This document shows positions 1 to 7,310 of a DNA stretch of 64,000 bases, one piece after another. A model generated the notes under the pieces. That model did no database searches and was not told the origin of the DNA. It worked only from the letters and a program-made list of their open reading frames with translations. This DNA is from an uncultured Lachnospiraceae bacterium. Its GTDB lineage: Bacteria > Bacillota > Clostridia > Lachnospirales > Lachnospiraceae. The stretch covers positions 62,001 to 126,000 of the forward strand of contig CAKRFU010000003.1 in NCBI GenBank assembly GCA_934320845.1, given 5' to 3'. How positions within the stretch are numbered: the first letter of the stretch is position 1; each line of letters starts with the position of its first letter. A program made the position numbers and the translations under genes.

Positions 1-329
1 TTATGGCTATCGCAAGGCTGATGCTTCCAAGAGCAATGATTACGGCTGATACGATACTTGATAATGTTTTACAGGATGGAAGAAAAAAATCATTTGAGGC
101 AGGGGCGGGAGAAGTAAATGCTGAGCTTTGCAGCGATGATATAAAGGAATATTACAATGTATACAATAAGAGGATAAATTTGAAAAATACTGCCGGTGAC
201 GATGTCAGCAGAATAATGGAGAAAATATTGGAAAGCGGTTTTGAACCGGGAAAGGATAGGGGCGATTATAAACCGGTACCGGAGGAGGAAAAATTGTATG
301 GCAGGATACATCGTATTATGCGACCATAA
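1..329 (+). CDS. C-terminal end of a BioB/HydE-type radical SAM protein (5' truncated by window edge)
   Basis: Only about 109 C-terminal residues are present; the reading frame is open to the left edge, so the gene begins outside the window. The visible part (ARLMLPRAMITADTIL, then DGRKKSFEAGAGEVNAEL and YYNVYNKRI) resembles the end of the TIM barrel and BATS-type tail of biotin synthase-like radical SAM enzymes, and within those the [FeFe]-hydrogenase maturase HydE more than BioB, because of the late 'aGA..v...l....i...Y..Y.k' pattern. The CX3CX2C cluster motif would lie upstream and cannot be seen. The last 32 bases overlap the start of the next gene. HydE is an inference; other BATS-domain radical SAM proteins remain possible. 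Confidence 0.55.
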   Translation, partial: MAIARLMLPRAMITADTILDNVLQDGRKKSFEAGAGEVNAELCSDDIKEYYNVYNKRINLKNTAGDDVSRIMEKILESGFEPGKDRGDYKPVPEEEKLYGRIHRIMRP

Positions 330-978
330 CATCGAATGGCAGGAAAGATTTCAGGCAAAGCTTTCACAAAGAGGGATAGATGCTGTTTCAATAGAAAATG
401 TGAGTGAACTTGAGTTTCATTTTGAAAATTCAAGGTTTACAAATATAATTGTTTGTTCACTTATAGAACTAAGAGAATACATGAAGAAATATGAAGCACA
501 GAAAGAGAATGCACAAAGCATATTTGAAAAAGCAGATGTGTTTGTTATAGCAGATGAGAAAAATGATGATGACGAGATAAAAGCATTTAGGGCAGGCTGT
601 GTCGATTTTCAGAATCGAAAGCGTAATATGGATGTTATATTGCAGCGTCTTATTTCACAATTTGAAAAAAAGATAATTCGTGAGAAAACAATAATAAATA
701 TTAAAGAAATGCTTGTGGAATACAAAGATATTTCCGTGGAAATAAAAGATAACGAGGCAAAGCTGCTTGCTCTGCTATTAAATTCAGACGAGGAATTTGT
801 CGGCGTTGAGAAAATCTGCCAATATTTATGGAACAGATCAGATGATATAACGAGAGTAAGTCTTTCAAGTCTTGTTTACAGGCTGAGAAAGAAAATGCCG
901 GATGGCGGAAAATGCATAAAAAGCATTTACGGAAAGGGATATTATTTGTCGAAAAATGAGATACAAATGTGCGTATAA
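298..978 (+). CDS. Winged-helix (OmpR-type) transcription regulator with a degenerate receiver
   Basis: Protein of 226 residues. I start at ATG 298 because GGAGGAGG (281-288) lies 9 bases upstream; an in-frame TTG at 241 has no such site. Residues 1-120 have the size and alternation of a response-regulator receiver (AGYIVLCDHNIEWQERF), but where the phosphorylatable Asp should be the strand reads IIVCSLIEL, so it is probably not phosphorylated in the usual way. Residues about 145-220 form a Trans_reg_C winged helix (DNEAKLLALLL, then VSLSSLVYRLRKKM and SIYGKGYYL). It overlaps the radical SAM gene by 32 bases, suggesting cotranscription. Target genes are unknown. It is the first of four consecutive receiver-type regulators ending in Spo0A. 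Confidence 0.75.
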   Translation: MAGYIVLCDHNIEWQERFQAKLSQRGIDAVSIENVSELEFHFENSRFTNIIVCSLIELREYMKKYEAQKENAQSIFEKADVFVIADEKNDDDEIKAFRAGCVDFQNRKRNMDVILQRLISQFEKKIIREKTIINIKEMLVEYKDISVEIKDNEAKLLALLLNSDEEFVGVEKICQYLWNRSDDITRVSLSSLVYRLRKKMPDGGKCIKSIYGKGYYLSKNEIQMCV

Positions 979-1050
979 ATTATATATGACTGTTGACTCT
1001 GGTACAATGAATAACTGATAATTAGATATGACAGATCTTTTTATTGTAAT

Positions 1051-1094
1051 ATGTACTCTCGGTATCTTCTGAATGAAGAATTTCGAGAGTACAT
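1051..1094 (+). promoter_or_regulatory. Long stem-loop in the leader of the receiver-LytS gene
   Basis: ATGTACTCTCG (1051-1061) and CGAGAGTACAT (1084-1094) are perfectly complementary over 11 bp. The 22-base loop holds a second short stem (TCTTC/GAAGA). No T-run follows, and the SD of the next gene begins about 10 bases later, so a plain terminator is unlikely. It could be an RNA leader structure or a DNA operator. Confidence 0.45.
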
Positions 1095-1118
1095 TATTTA
1101 GAAGCGGAGGAAACATGT

Positions 1119-2246
1119 ATGGAATTTATATTAAAAAAAGAGATGGAAGAATACGGCAGTTTCAATCATGAAAAGATACTGTTGGTGGATGATAATGATA
1201 CAAATATTTTTGTTGTAAAAACCATACTTGAAGACAGAGGGTTGATTGTTGATACTGCGTTATGTGGAAAAGAGGGGATAGATAGATATAGAAAATCAAA
1301 AGAATTTGAATATAAAATTATTTTTTTAGATATAAACATGTACGATATAGATGGATATGAAGTATCAAAAGAAATAAGAATGTCAGACAGAAAAGATGCT
1401 GCTAAAATACCTGTTTATGCTTTGTCAGCAAATATTTTTGCAAAGGACAGAATTAAGGCAAAAGAGTCGGGGATGAATGGTTATGTAACCAAACCGATTA
1501 TATATAAGACATTGTTTGGTCTTATAAGAGAAATAATTGAAAAAGATAGTGACAGTACCGGCAAAGAAAGTACGGTTAAGAAGTTAACAACAGATAAAAC
1601 TGCAGGCAGGCGGGAAAAGAGAACACTCTCAGAGAGTAATTTATTGGAAAATATTGGAGGACATTTTATTTTTAATGCGCTTAATACAATAAAAGGTTCG
1701 GTGATTATGAAATCTGAAAATTCATGTTCACTCATAAATGACATTTCTGCTTATATGCAATACAGATTTAAGACATTGGCAGGAGAAATTACATCTAATG
1801 TGGGTAAGGAATTATTTTATTTAGAAGCGTATTTGAGGCTTGAGAAGGCAAGATTTTCTTACATCAATTATGAGATAAATATATTTGATGAGGAAGTGAA
1901 AGAATTAAGTCTGCCTGCCATGTCGCTTATTTTTTTGGCAGAAAATGCCATTCATCACGGGCTGCTCGAAAAAGAGTATGATATGTGCGAAAAGGCGTTG
2001 GTTAATATAGTTATTGCAAGAAGGAAAAACGAAACAGTAATCTGTATGGAGGATAATGGTCTGGGATTTGATGCTGAGACAGTGGAATTTTCAACAGAAT
2101 TTGGCGGTATTAGTTATATAACGGATATTTTTAAAGAAATATGTAATGGAGAGCTTGAAATAGACAGCGAGAGAGACAAAGGGACAAAAGTTATACTACA
2201 CTTGACTAGTTGGAGGAAGATTGATGAGAACGATTGTGGTAGATGA
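1119..2246 (+). CDS. Soluble hybrid protein: receiver domain plus LytS-type histidine kinase
   Basis: 375 residues, no membrane segment. Residues 18-140 are a receiver with the acidic pair in LLVDDND, phospho-acceptor Asp71 (FLDINM) and Lys in VTKP. A linker of about 35 residues follows. Residues 175-370 are a His_kinase/HATPase_c pair of the LytS (PF06580) kind: GGHFIFNALNTIKG with His182, N-box LAENAIHHGL with Asn276, and G-box EDNGLGFD. The start at ATG 1119 has GGAGG 8 bases upstream; the ATG at 1115 is out of frame. The end overlaps the next regulator by 23 bases, so the two are likely a translationally coupled pair. A receiver in front of a LytS kinase with no sensor domain suggests the input is another phosphodonor, possibly a phosphorelay. 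Confidence 0.85.
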   Translation: MEFILKKEMEEYGSFNHEKILLVDDNDTNIFVVKTILEDRGLIVDTALCGKEGIDRYRKSKEFEYKIIFLDINMYDIDGYEVSKEIRMSDRKDAAKIPVYALSANIFAKDRIKAKESGMNGYVTKPIIYKTLFGLIREIIEKDSDSTGKESTVKKLTTDKTAGRREKRTLSESNLLENIGGHFIFNALNTIKGSVIMKSENSCSLINDISAYMQYRFKTLAGEITSNVGKELFYLEAYLRLEKARFSYINYEINIFDEEVKELSLPAMSLIFLAENAIHHGLLEKEYDMCEKALVNIVIARRKNETVICMEDNGLGFDAETVEFSTEFGGISYITDIFKEICNGELEIDSERDKGTKVILHLTSWRKIDENDCGR

Positions 2247-3012
2247 CGAGGAGATGGCACTTGTTGCATTTATGGAAGAAGCAAAAAATATCAAAGAATT
2301 AGACATTGCAGGAGTTTTTAACAATGCAAAAGAAGCGGTTGAATTTATAAAAGATAATGATGTTGAACTTGCAATACTCGATGTGAAAATGAAAGGAATT
2401 GACGGGATAAATCTTGGAAGTATTTTTAGACAGATAAATCCTGATATTATGCTTATTTATATAACCGGGTATGAAAAATATGCATATGAGGCAATAAAAC
2501 TGCATGCGGCGGCATACCTTGTAAAACCATTTTCGAGTGAACAGCTTGAATATGCCGTAGAATCGGCAAGATTGCTTTCAAAAAGGAGAAAAAGCAGAAT
2601 CTATGTGAGAACATTCGGGCATTTTGATATTTTTGTAAATGAGAACCCGGTTATGTTTAAGAGTAATAAAGCAAAAGAACTGCTGGCACTGCTTGTGGAC
2701 AGGCGTGGAGGAACTGTCACAACAGACCAGATTATCGGTACATTGTGGGAGGAACGGCCTAATGACCCATATACACAAAATTTGTGCAGCAAGATTGGAA
2801 AGACGCTCGAAAAAGAGCTAAAAGAAAATGATATAGGGGACATACTTGTATCATCAAGAGGTGTAAAGAGAGTAAATACCGAACTTTTTGACTGTGACCT
2901 TTATGATTTACTTGATGGAGATGAGAGAGCAGCAGAAAAATTTTTAGGAGAGTATATGCTTGATTACAGTTGGGCAGAAGAAAGAATGGCACTTCTTGCA
3001 AAATATATTTAG
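2224..3012 (+). CDS. Response regulator with SARP-type (BTAD) DNA-binding output
   Basis: 262 residues. Residues 1-120 form a complete receiver: VVDDEE, Asp53 (AILDVKM), the TGYE switch region and LVKPFS. Residues about 128-215 form a winged helix of the SARP/DnrI type (FKSNKAKELLALLVDRRGG, IIGTLW, YTQNLCSKIGKTLEKEL), followed by the start of a BTAD region that ends in the typical GEYMLDYSWAEER. ATG 2224 is preferred to TTG 2221 because GGAGG (2212-2216) is then 7 bases away. It overlaps the upstream kinase gene by 23 bases, so that kinase is its probable partner. Stand-alone receivers with short BTAD outputs of this form are common in Lachnospiraceae; targets cannot be read from the sequence. 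Confidence 0.82.
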   Translation: MRTIVVDDEEMALVAFMEEAKNIKELDIAGVFNNAKEAVEFIKDNDVELAILDVKMKGIDGINLGSIFRQINPDIMLIYITGYEKYAYEAIKLHAAAYLVKPFSSEQLEYAVESARLLSKRRKSRIYVRTFGHFDIFVNENPVMFKSNKAKELLALLVDRRGGTVTTDQIIGTLWEERPNDPYTQNLCSKIGKTLEKELKENDIGDILVSSRGVKRVNTELFDCDLYDLLDGDERAAEKFLGEYMLDYSWAEERMALLAKYI

Positions 3013-3170
3013 CCCAATTCCATTTCAATTCCTTTTTAAATACATAAGCATTCATGTTTCATATGTATAATTATATATGAATGCAAAAACATTTCTTTTA
3101 TGTTTAATAGTGTGGGAAGAATCTTTTGACAAAGTGGGTAGAGGAAAAGTATATCGAAAAGGAGAGAATA

Positions 3171-4004
3171 ATGAAAGACACGCAGTTAAAAGTAATTATA
3201 GCAGACAGTAATGTACAGGACAGGGAAAGCAAACAGCTTTCAATGGAAGCAAAGGGAATGGAAGTGGTATTGTCGACAGGTGATGGAAATAAGGTTCTTA
3301 GAGCAATTAGTGACGGGAAAGCAGATGTTATTGTAATGGATATGATATTGTCAGGGTTAGACGGTATTGGAATATTAGAAGAATGTTCACACATGTCCGG
3401 AAAAAAGCCAATTTTCATTATTCAGACAGCTTTGAGAATGGAAAATCTTGTTGAACAGGCAATAAAATACGGTGCTGATTATTATATGATGAAACCTGTA
3501 TCTAATCAGATGCTTATATCAAGAGTTCGGCAGCTTGTGAATAAGAGATATCTCAGAGAAAACGGACATTTATCAAGAGGCGGTTTGTTGAAAAATGTAA
3601 AAGAGTATGAGACGGTAAAATCAGTTGACAGTGTTCGTTTGGTAAATCTTGAAGTGGATGTGACAAATCTTTTATTAGAGATTGGTATCCCTGCTCACAT
3701 AAAAGGATACCAGTATATCAGAGAGGGGATAATGTTTGCATTTTATGATAAGAATATGCTTCATTTCATAACTAAGTGTTTATATCCGGCAATAGCAAAG
3801 AAGTATAATACAACATCAAGCAGTGTCGAAAGAACAATAAGACATGCGATAGAAGTTGCATTCAGAAGGGGAAATAAAGAGATGTTGGAGGAAATATTTA
3901 TAAACACGGTAAATGCAAAGAAAAATAAGCCGACAAATTCAGAATTTATAGCATTGCTTGCTGATAAATTGAGATTGGAGTATTGTGCGTGCAATGCATC
4001 CTGA
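3171..4004 (+). CDS. spo0A: Stage 0 sporulation protein A
   Basis: 277 residues. Receiver at 6-125 with Asp57 (VIVMDMIL, equivalent to Asp56 of Bacillus subtilis Spo0A), the T in IIQTAL and Lys in MMKPVS. The C-terminal Spo0A effector domain is diagnostic: [19 protein letters not shown], then the recognition-helix region [18 protein letters not shown]. It is the master regulator of entry into sporulation and binds 0A boxes when phosphorylated. ATG 3171 has GGAGA 5 bases upstream; a TTG at 3126 would add 15 unconserved residues. In many Clostridia spo0A follows spoIVB, recN and argR; here it follows a set of two-component regulators, which is unusual. Its 3' side is citrate synthase, on the same strand but with an apparent promoter of its own. 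Confidence 0.95.
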   Translation: MKDTQLKVIIADSNVQDRESKQLSMEAKGMEVVLSTGDGNKVLRAISDGKADVIVMDMILSGLDGIGILEECSHMSGKKPIFIIQTALRMENLVEQAIKYGADYYMMKPVSNQMLISRVRQLVNKRYLRENGHLSRGGLLKNVKEYETVKSVDSVRLVNLEVDVTNLLLEIGIPAHIKGYQYIREGIMFAFYDKNMLHFITKCLYPAIAKKYNTTSSSVERTIRHAIEVAFRRGNKEMLEEIFINTVNAKKNKPTNSEFIALLADKLRLEYCACNAS

Positions 4005-4050
4005 TTCTAAATAATTATACATATAATATGAATATTTAAAGACTGGAAAC

Positions 4051-4080
4051 TTGACTATTCCTACTACTTTGATGTAAAAT
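4051..4080 (+). promoter_or_regulatory. Probable sigma-A promoter of the citrate synthase gene
   Basis: TTGACT (4051-4056) and TAAAAT (4075-4080) with an 18-base spacer. The predicted start of transcription would fall just before the GGAGG of the gene, giving a very short leader, so this is a moderate-confidence call. Confidence 0.4.
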
Positions 4081-4109
4081 GATGAGAAAAAGTGAATGGA
4101 GGTGCCATA

Positions 4110-5486
4110 ATGGATAATGAATCTATGATGGCTTTAAGTAAACAGCTTGAAGTTGAGTTTGACGGCCTGGTTGAAAATTGTTTGGTTTCAGGAGCCATAG
4201 ATCTGAATTTATATCAGGAATACGATGTAAAAAGGGGCCTTAGAGACAGTTCCGGAAAAGGTGTATTGACGGGACTTACGGAGATTTCAGATGTTACCGG
4301 TTATGATGTTGTAAATGGTGTTAAGGAGCCGGCAGACGGAAAACTTTTTTATCAGGGATATGATGTTAAGAATCTTGTAGGTTCAGGTATTAAAAAGAAA
4401 TTTGCATTTGAGGAGACGACGTATCTTCTTTTATTTGGAAAGCTTCCTACAGCAGAGCAGTTGGAAGTGTTTATAGAGATTGTAGGCAGTCTTCAGGAAT
4501 TGTCAGGACAGTTTGTAAGAGATGTTATCATGAAAGCACCTAGTGCAAATCTTATGAATGGACTTCAGAAGAGTGTTCTTACACTGTATTCTTATGACAG
4601 TAATCCGGATGATATTTCGATACCAAATGTATTAAGACAGTCACTTCAGCTTATTGCGAAACTTCCATTGATTGCAGTATACAATTATCATGCATACAGA
4701 CATTTCAATTTTCTTGAGAGTTTGGTTATTAAACCGCCTATCAAGGGATTATCAACAGCAGAAAATATTCTACAGATGTTAAGACCGGATGGAAAGTATA
4801 CGGAACTTGAAGCGAGAGTTCTTGATGCAGCACTTGTTCTTCATGCAGAACATGGTGGTGGAAATAACTCAACATTTACAAATCATGTTGTAACATCATC
4901 AGGAACAGATACATACTCGGCAGTTGCCGCATCTATTGCATCACTTAAAGGTCCTCGTCATGGTGGAGCAAACTTAAAAGTTCAGCAGATGTTTGCTGAC
5001 ATTAAAGAAAAGGTAAGTGATACAAAAGATGACACACAGATAGAGAGTTACTTGAAAAAAGTTCTTAAGGGTGAGGCATTTGACGGTTCTGGTCTTATTT
5101 ATGGTATGGGACATGCCGTATATACTATATCAGATCCAAGAGAGCTTATTCTGAAGAGTTTTGCAGAGAAACTTGCCAAAGAAAAAGGTATGGAGGATGA
5201 GTTTTTGCTTCACGATTCAGTAGAGAGAATCGCAGCGGAACTTATCATGGCAAGAAGACATGTTATAAAACCTGTATGTGCAAATGTAGATTTTTACAGT
5301 GGTCTTATATATACAATGCTTGGAATACCGGAAGAATTATTTACACCGTTATTTGCACTTTCAAGAATTGCAGGATGGAGTGCACACAGGCTTGAAGAAC
5401 TTGTAAATAAAGAAAAGATTATAAGACCTGCATACAAGTATGTCGGTCATCATAAAGAGTATGTTGAGCTGGAAGAGAGAAAATAG
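4110..5486 (+). CDS. gltA: Citrate synthase
   Basis: 458 residues from ATG 4110 (GGAGG at 4098-4102; the GTG at 4092 lies before this SD). It condenses oxaloacetate and acetyl-CoA to citrate in the cytoplasm. The catalytic residues of the citrate synthase fold are visible: HAEHGGGNNSTF (His245, His248), MGHAVYTISDPR (His335) and VDFYSGLIY (Asp394), with RHGGANLKVQQMF between them. The N-terminal ~50 residues before YDVVNGV are an extension typical of the clostridial form. A methylcitrate synthase activity cannot be excluded from sequence alone. No aconitase or isocitrate dehydrogenase gene lies next to it, so it is a single-gene unit. Confidence 0.92.
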   Translation: MDNESMMALSKQLEVEFDGLVENCLVSGAIDLNLYQEYDVKRGLRDSSGKGVLTGLTEISDVTGYDVVNGVKEPADGKLFYQGYDVKNLVGSGIKKKFAFEETTYLLLFGKLPTAEQLEVFIEIVGSLQELSGQFVRDVIMKAPSANLMNGLQKSVLTLYSYDSNPDDISIPNVLRQSLQLIAKLPLIAVYNYHAYRHFNFLESLVIKPPIKGLSTAENILQMLRPDGKYTELEARVLDAALVLHAEHGGGNNSTFTNHVVTSSGTDTYSAVAASIASLKGPRHGGANLKVQQMFADIKEKVSDTKDDTQIESYLKKVLKGEAFDGSGLIYGMGHAVYTISDPRELILKSFAEKLAKEKGMEDEFLLHDSVERIAAELIMARRHVIKPVCANVDFYSGLIYTMLGIPEELFTPLFALSRIAGWSAHRLEELVNKEKIIRPAYKYVGHHKEYVELEERK

Positions 5487-5523
5487 TTCAGGCAGATTTT
5501 AAATAAAAGTTAGAAAGTTTTAA

Positions 5524-5718
5524 TTAATAAAAACACAGAAATTACAGGATGTTCAGGAAAAGACAGATGCGTCAGTTTCAGATATTAAAAAAGGATGTAT
5601 AATAGAAATTGCATTAGACGGCGATAGTGTTTCTAAGGTGCTTATAAGAGAAGAGACAGGAAAAAATACTAAAAACACTGATAAAGAAACATCAGACAGC
5701 GGAAATAGTACAAACTAA
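5524..5718 (+). pseudogene. Orphan C-terminal remnant of an unrecognised gene
   Basis: An open frame of 64 codons runs from a TAA at 5521 to TAA 5716, with no ATG, GTG or TTG start and no ribosome site. It reads DVQEKTDASVSDIKKG, then CIIEIALDGDSVSKVLIREE and a Thr/Asp/Ser-rich tail. The 'IKKGciIei.lDGdsVskvli' segment looks like the last beta-barrel strands of a secreted or surface protein, but I cannot name the family. The 5' part is missing; the remnant lies directly between citrate synthase and the first serine recombinase, which fits loss by a recombination event there. Confidence 0.45.
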
Positions 5719-5760
5719 ACTGCATAGTATAAGATAAGAAAAATTTCATTGGAGAAAAGC

Positions 5761-6951
5761 GTGATAGCATTATATGCGAGAATATCAAAAAAAGATAAAA
5801 GAAAAAATACGGTGAGTAATACAATTGAGAACCAGATGTTTCTTTTGAAAAGTTATGTCAGCGATAATGATTTATGTTCAGACAAAGAAAGCATATGTGA
5901 ATTTGTGGATGACGGATTTAGCGGAACGGACAGGAAAAGACCGGCATTTATGAAAATGCTTGCATGTGTTGAACTTAAAAAGGCAGATACTATCGTAGTA
6001 AAAGATTTCTCGAGACTTAGCAGAGAGCATCTGCTTATATCAGAATTGCGTGAAAAATATTTTCCGTTAAAACAGGTAAGATTTATAGCTATATTGGATA
6101 GCTATGACAGTGACAGTGCAGAGGATGCAGGCATAATACATCCATTTAAAACATTATTTAACGAGTATTACTGTAGTGATATTTCAAGAAAGGTAAGAAG
6201 TTCACTCGAGGCAAAGAAAAATGCCGGTGAATATGCTGTTGCAAAACTTCCGTATGGTTATAAGGCGGAGAACGGAAAAATTGTGATGGACGAAAAAAAA
6301 GCGGAAGATATAAGGACAATGTATAAAATGAGATGTAATGGCATTACATACGAAAAGATTGCACAGACATTTGAAATGACTGTGTCAATGGTGTGGAGAA
6401 TACTTCATGAACCATCATATCTCGGATATCATGTCTGGCACAGATATGAAAATGAAATTTTTCCACCTAAAAAAAGGACGAAACAATACCCGGAGCAGTG
6501 GAAGATAATCAGAGACACAAAGAATAACCTTGCTATAGTGGATGAAACAATGCTCTCGGAGGATATAATAAGATATTATGAGAACATTCACAAAAGAAAG
6601 GAGCCAAGACATATTTTTCATGGACTTACAAAGTGTATGGCATGTAAAAAGGCACTTGTGTCAGACAGGGCAAAGAACGGTTGGCTTTGCTGCAGAAACT
6701 GTACAAAGAGAGAAAAAAAGCTGATAGAGACCGAGAGGTTATATCAGCTTTTTTTTGACAGGCTGAATATTTTTTTGCTGGAGGAGATAAAAAAAGGGGG
6801 ACAAAAAAGCAATGTTTGTGAGTACATTAAAAAAATTCCGAATAATTTGAGTACGAATGTGGAAAGAGAAATGTTACTGAATATATTTGTAAAGAAGATA
6901 TTTGTCGGTGAGAACGAAAATATAATTATATTTTGGCGATTTAAGAGATAA
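5761..6951 (+). CDS. Serine recombinase 1 (with zinc ribbon), upstream of the split subtilase
   Basis: 396 residues from GTG 5761, chosen because GGAG (5751-5754) is 6 bases upstream; a TTG at 5749 is also in frame. Residues 1-145 are a resolvase/invertase catalytic domain: IALYARIS with the nucleophilic Ser, VDDGFSGTDRKRP, and VVKDFSRLSRE. The last is KDLSRxGRx in most relatives, so Gly is replaced by Ser here. Residues about 160-260 are a Recombinase (PF07508) domain (AKLPYGYKAENG, ITYEKIAQTF, ILHEPSYLGYHVW). Residues 290-330 carry a zinc ribbon (CMACKK, CCRNC), then a basic coiled region. It ends 15 bases before the subtilase start and is probably cotranscribed with it. No clear att repeats flank it. 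It may serve the downstream element or be the remnant of a separate one. Confidence 0.88.
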   Translation: MIALYARISKKDKRKNTVSNTIENQMFLLKSYVSDNDLCSDKESICEFVDDGFSGTDRKRPAFMKMLACVELKKADTIVVKDFSRLSREHLLISELREKYFPLKQVRFIAILDSYDSDSAEDAGIIHPFKTLFNEYYCSDISRKVRSSLEAKKNAGEYAVAKLPYGYKAENGKIVMDEKKAEDIRTMYKMRCNGITYEKIAQTFEMTVSMVWRILHEPSYLGYHVWHRYENEIFPPKKRTKQYPEQWKIIRDTKNNLAIVDETMLSEDIIRYYENIHKRKEPRHIFHGLTKCMACKKALVSDRAKNGWLCCRNCTKREKKLIETERLYQLFFDRLNIFLLEEIKKGGQKSNVCEYIKKIPNNLSTNVEREMLLNIFVKKIFVGENENIIIFWRFKR

Positions 6952-6966
6952 TGGGAGGCATTGAGG

Positions 6967-7298
6967 GTGAAAGTAATAGTTAAATATTATGGCAGTCTTG
7001 ACAAAGTGAGAGAGATTGATGAGAGTGTTAAAGTATCAGAACTGCTTGCACAGTATGCGATAGTTGACATTGCATATGAATTACTTGATGAATTGAGAAA
7101 TGTACCCGAGATAATATATATTGAAGAACCAAGAAGAGTTTATCCAACAAGGGCAGATAAATCAGATGCCGGAAAAATGGATGGAATTTTTAAAAATGTC
7201 CCGGAAGAAACAGAGGAAAAAGTAGAGATTATGCAGAACCGCATATCTGAAAATGGGCTTAGCGGAAAAGGGGTTATAATGGGGATTATAGATTCGGG
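6967..7298 (+). CDS. 5' part of a Csp-type subtilisin-like protease gene, interrupted by a recombinase element
   Basis: Codons 1-111 of a protease whose remainder is at 9065-10391. Start at GTG 6967 (GGGAGG 6953-6958, 8 bases away). Residues 1-60 look like the prodomain of Csp-type subtilases (VIVKYYGSL..., then VPEIIYIEEPRRVYP), and residues 98-111 are the catalytic Asp motif GLSGKGVIMGIIDSG with Asp109. The expected next residues (I-D-Y/F-x-H-P) are absent here and found intact at 9066. In the integrated state the frame stays open past the junction and runs through recombinase 2 to 8295, giving a potential 442-residue fusion. Csp proteases activate the cortex hydrolase SleC during germination in clostridia; that role here is inference. 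Confidence 0.85.
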
Positions 7299-7310
7299 GG
7301 ATTGTGTTAA
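7296..7310 (+). other. Left attachment site (attL) of the subtilase-interrupting element
   Basis: Host sequence GATTC is followed by five G (7296-7300), A, and then TTGTGTTAA (7302-7310), the left arm of the element. The arm is the exact reverse complement of TTAACACAA at 9051-9059. The inferred crossover dinucleotide is GG at 7297-7298. Confidence 0.75.

Noticed and set aside
241..297. TTG 241 as start of the winged-helix regulator.
   Set aside because: No ribosome site, deep overlap with the radical SAM gene, and a much better ATG at 298 behind GGAGGAGG.
3126..3170. TTGACA at 3126 and an AGAGGAAAA motif as a sigma-A or sigma-H promoter for spo0A.
   Set aside because: The matching -10 positions would put the start of transcription on top of the ribosome site, and the sigma-H spacing is 14 instead of 11-12 bases.
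5744..6966. CATTG at both ends of recombinase 1 (5747-5751 and 6959-6963) as possible attachment cores.
   Set aside because: Only 5 bp match, with no inverted-repeat arms and no restored gene; expected often by chance in this composition.
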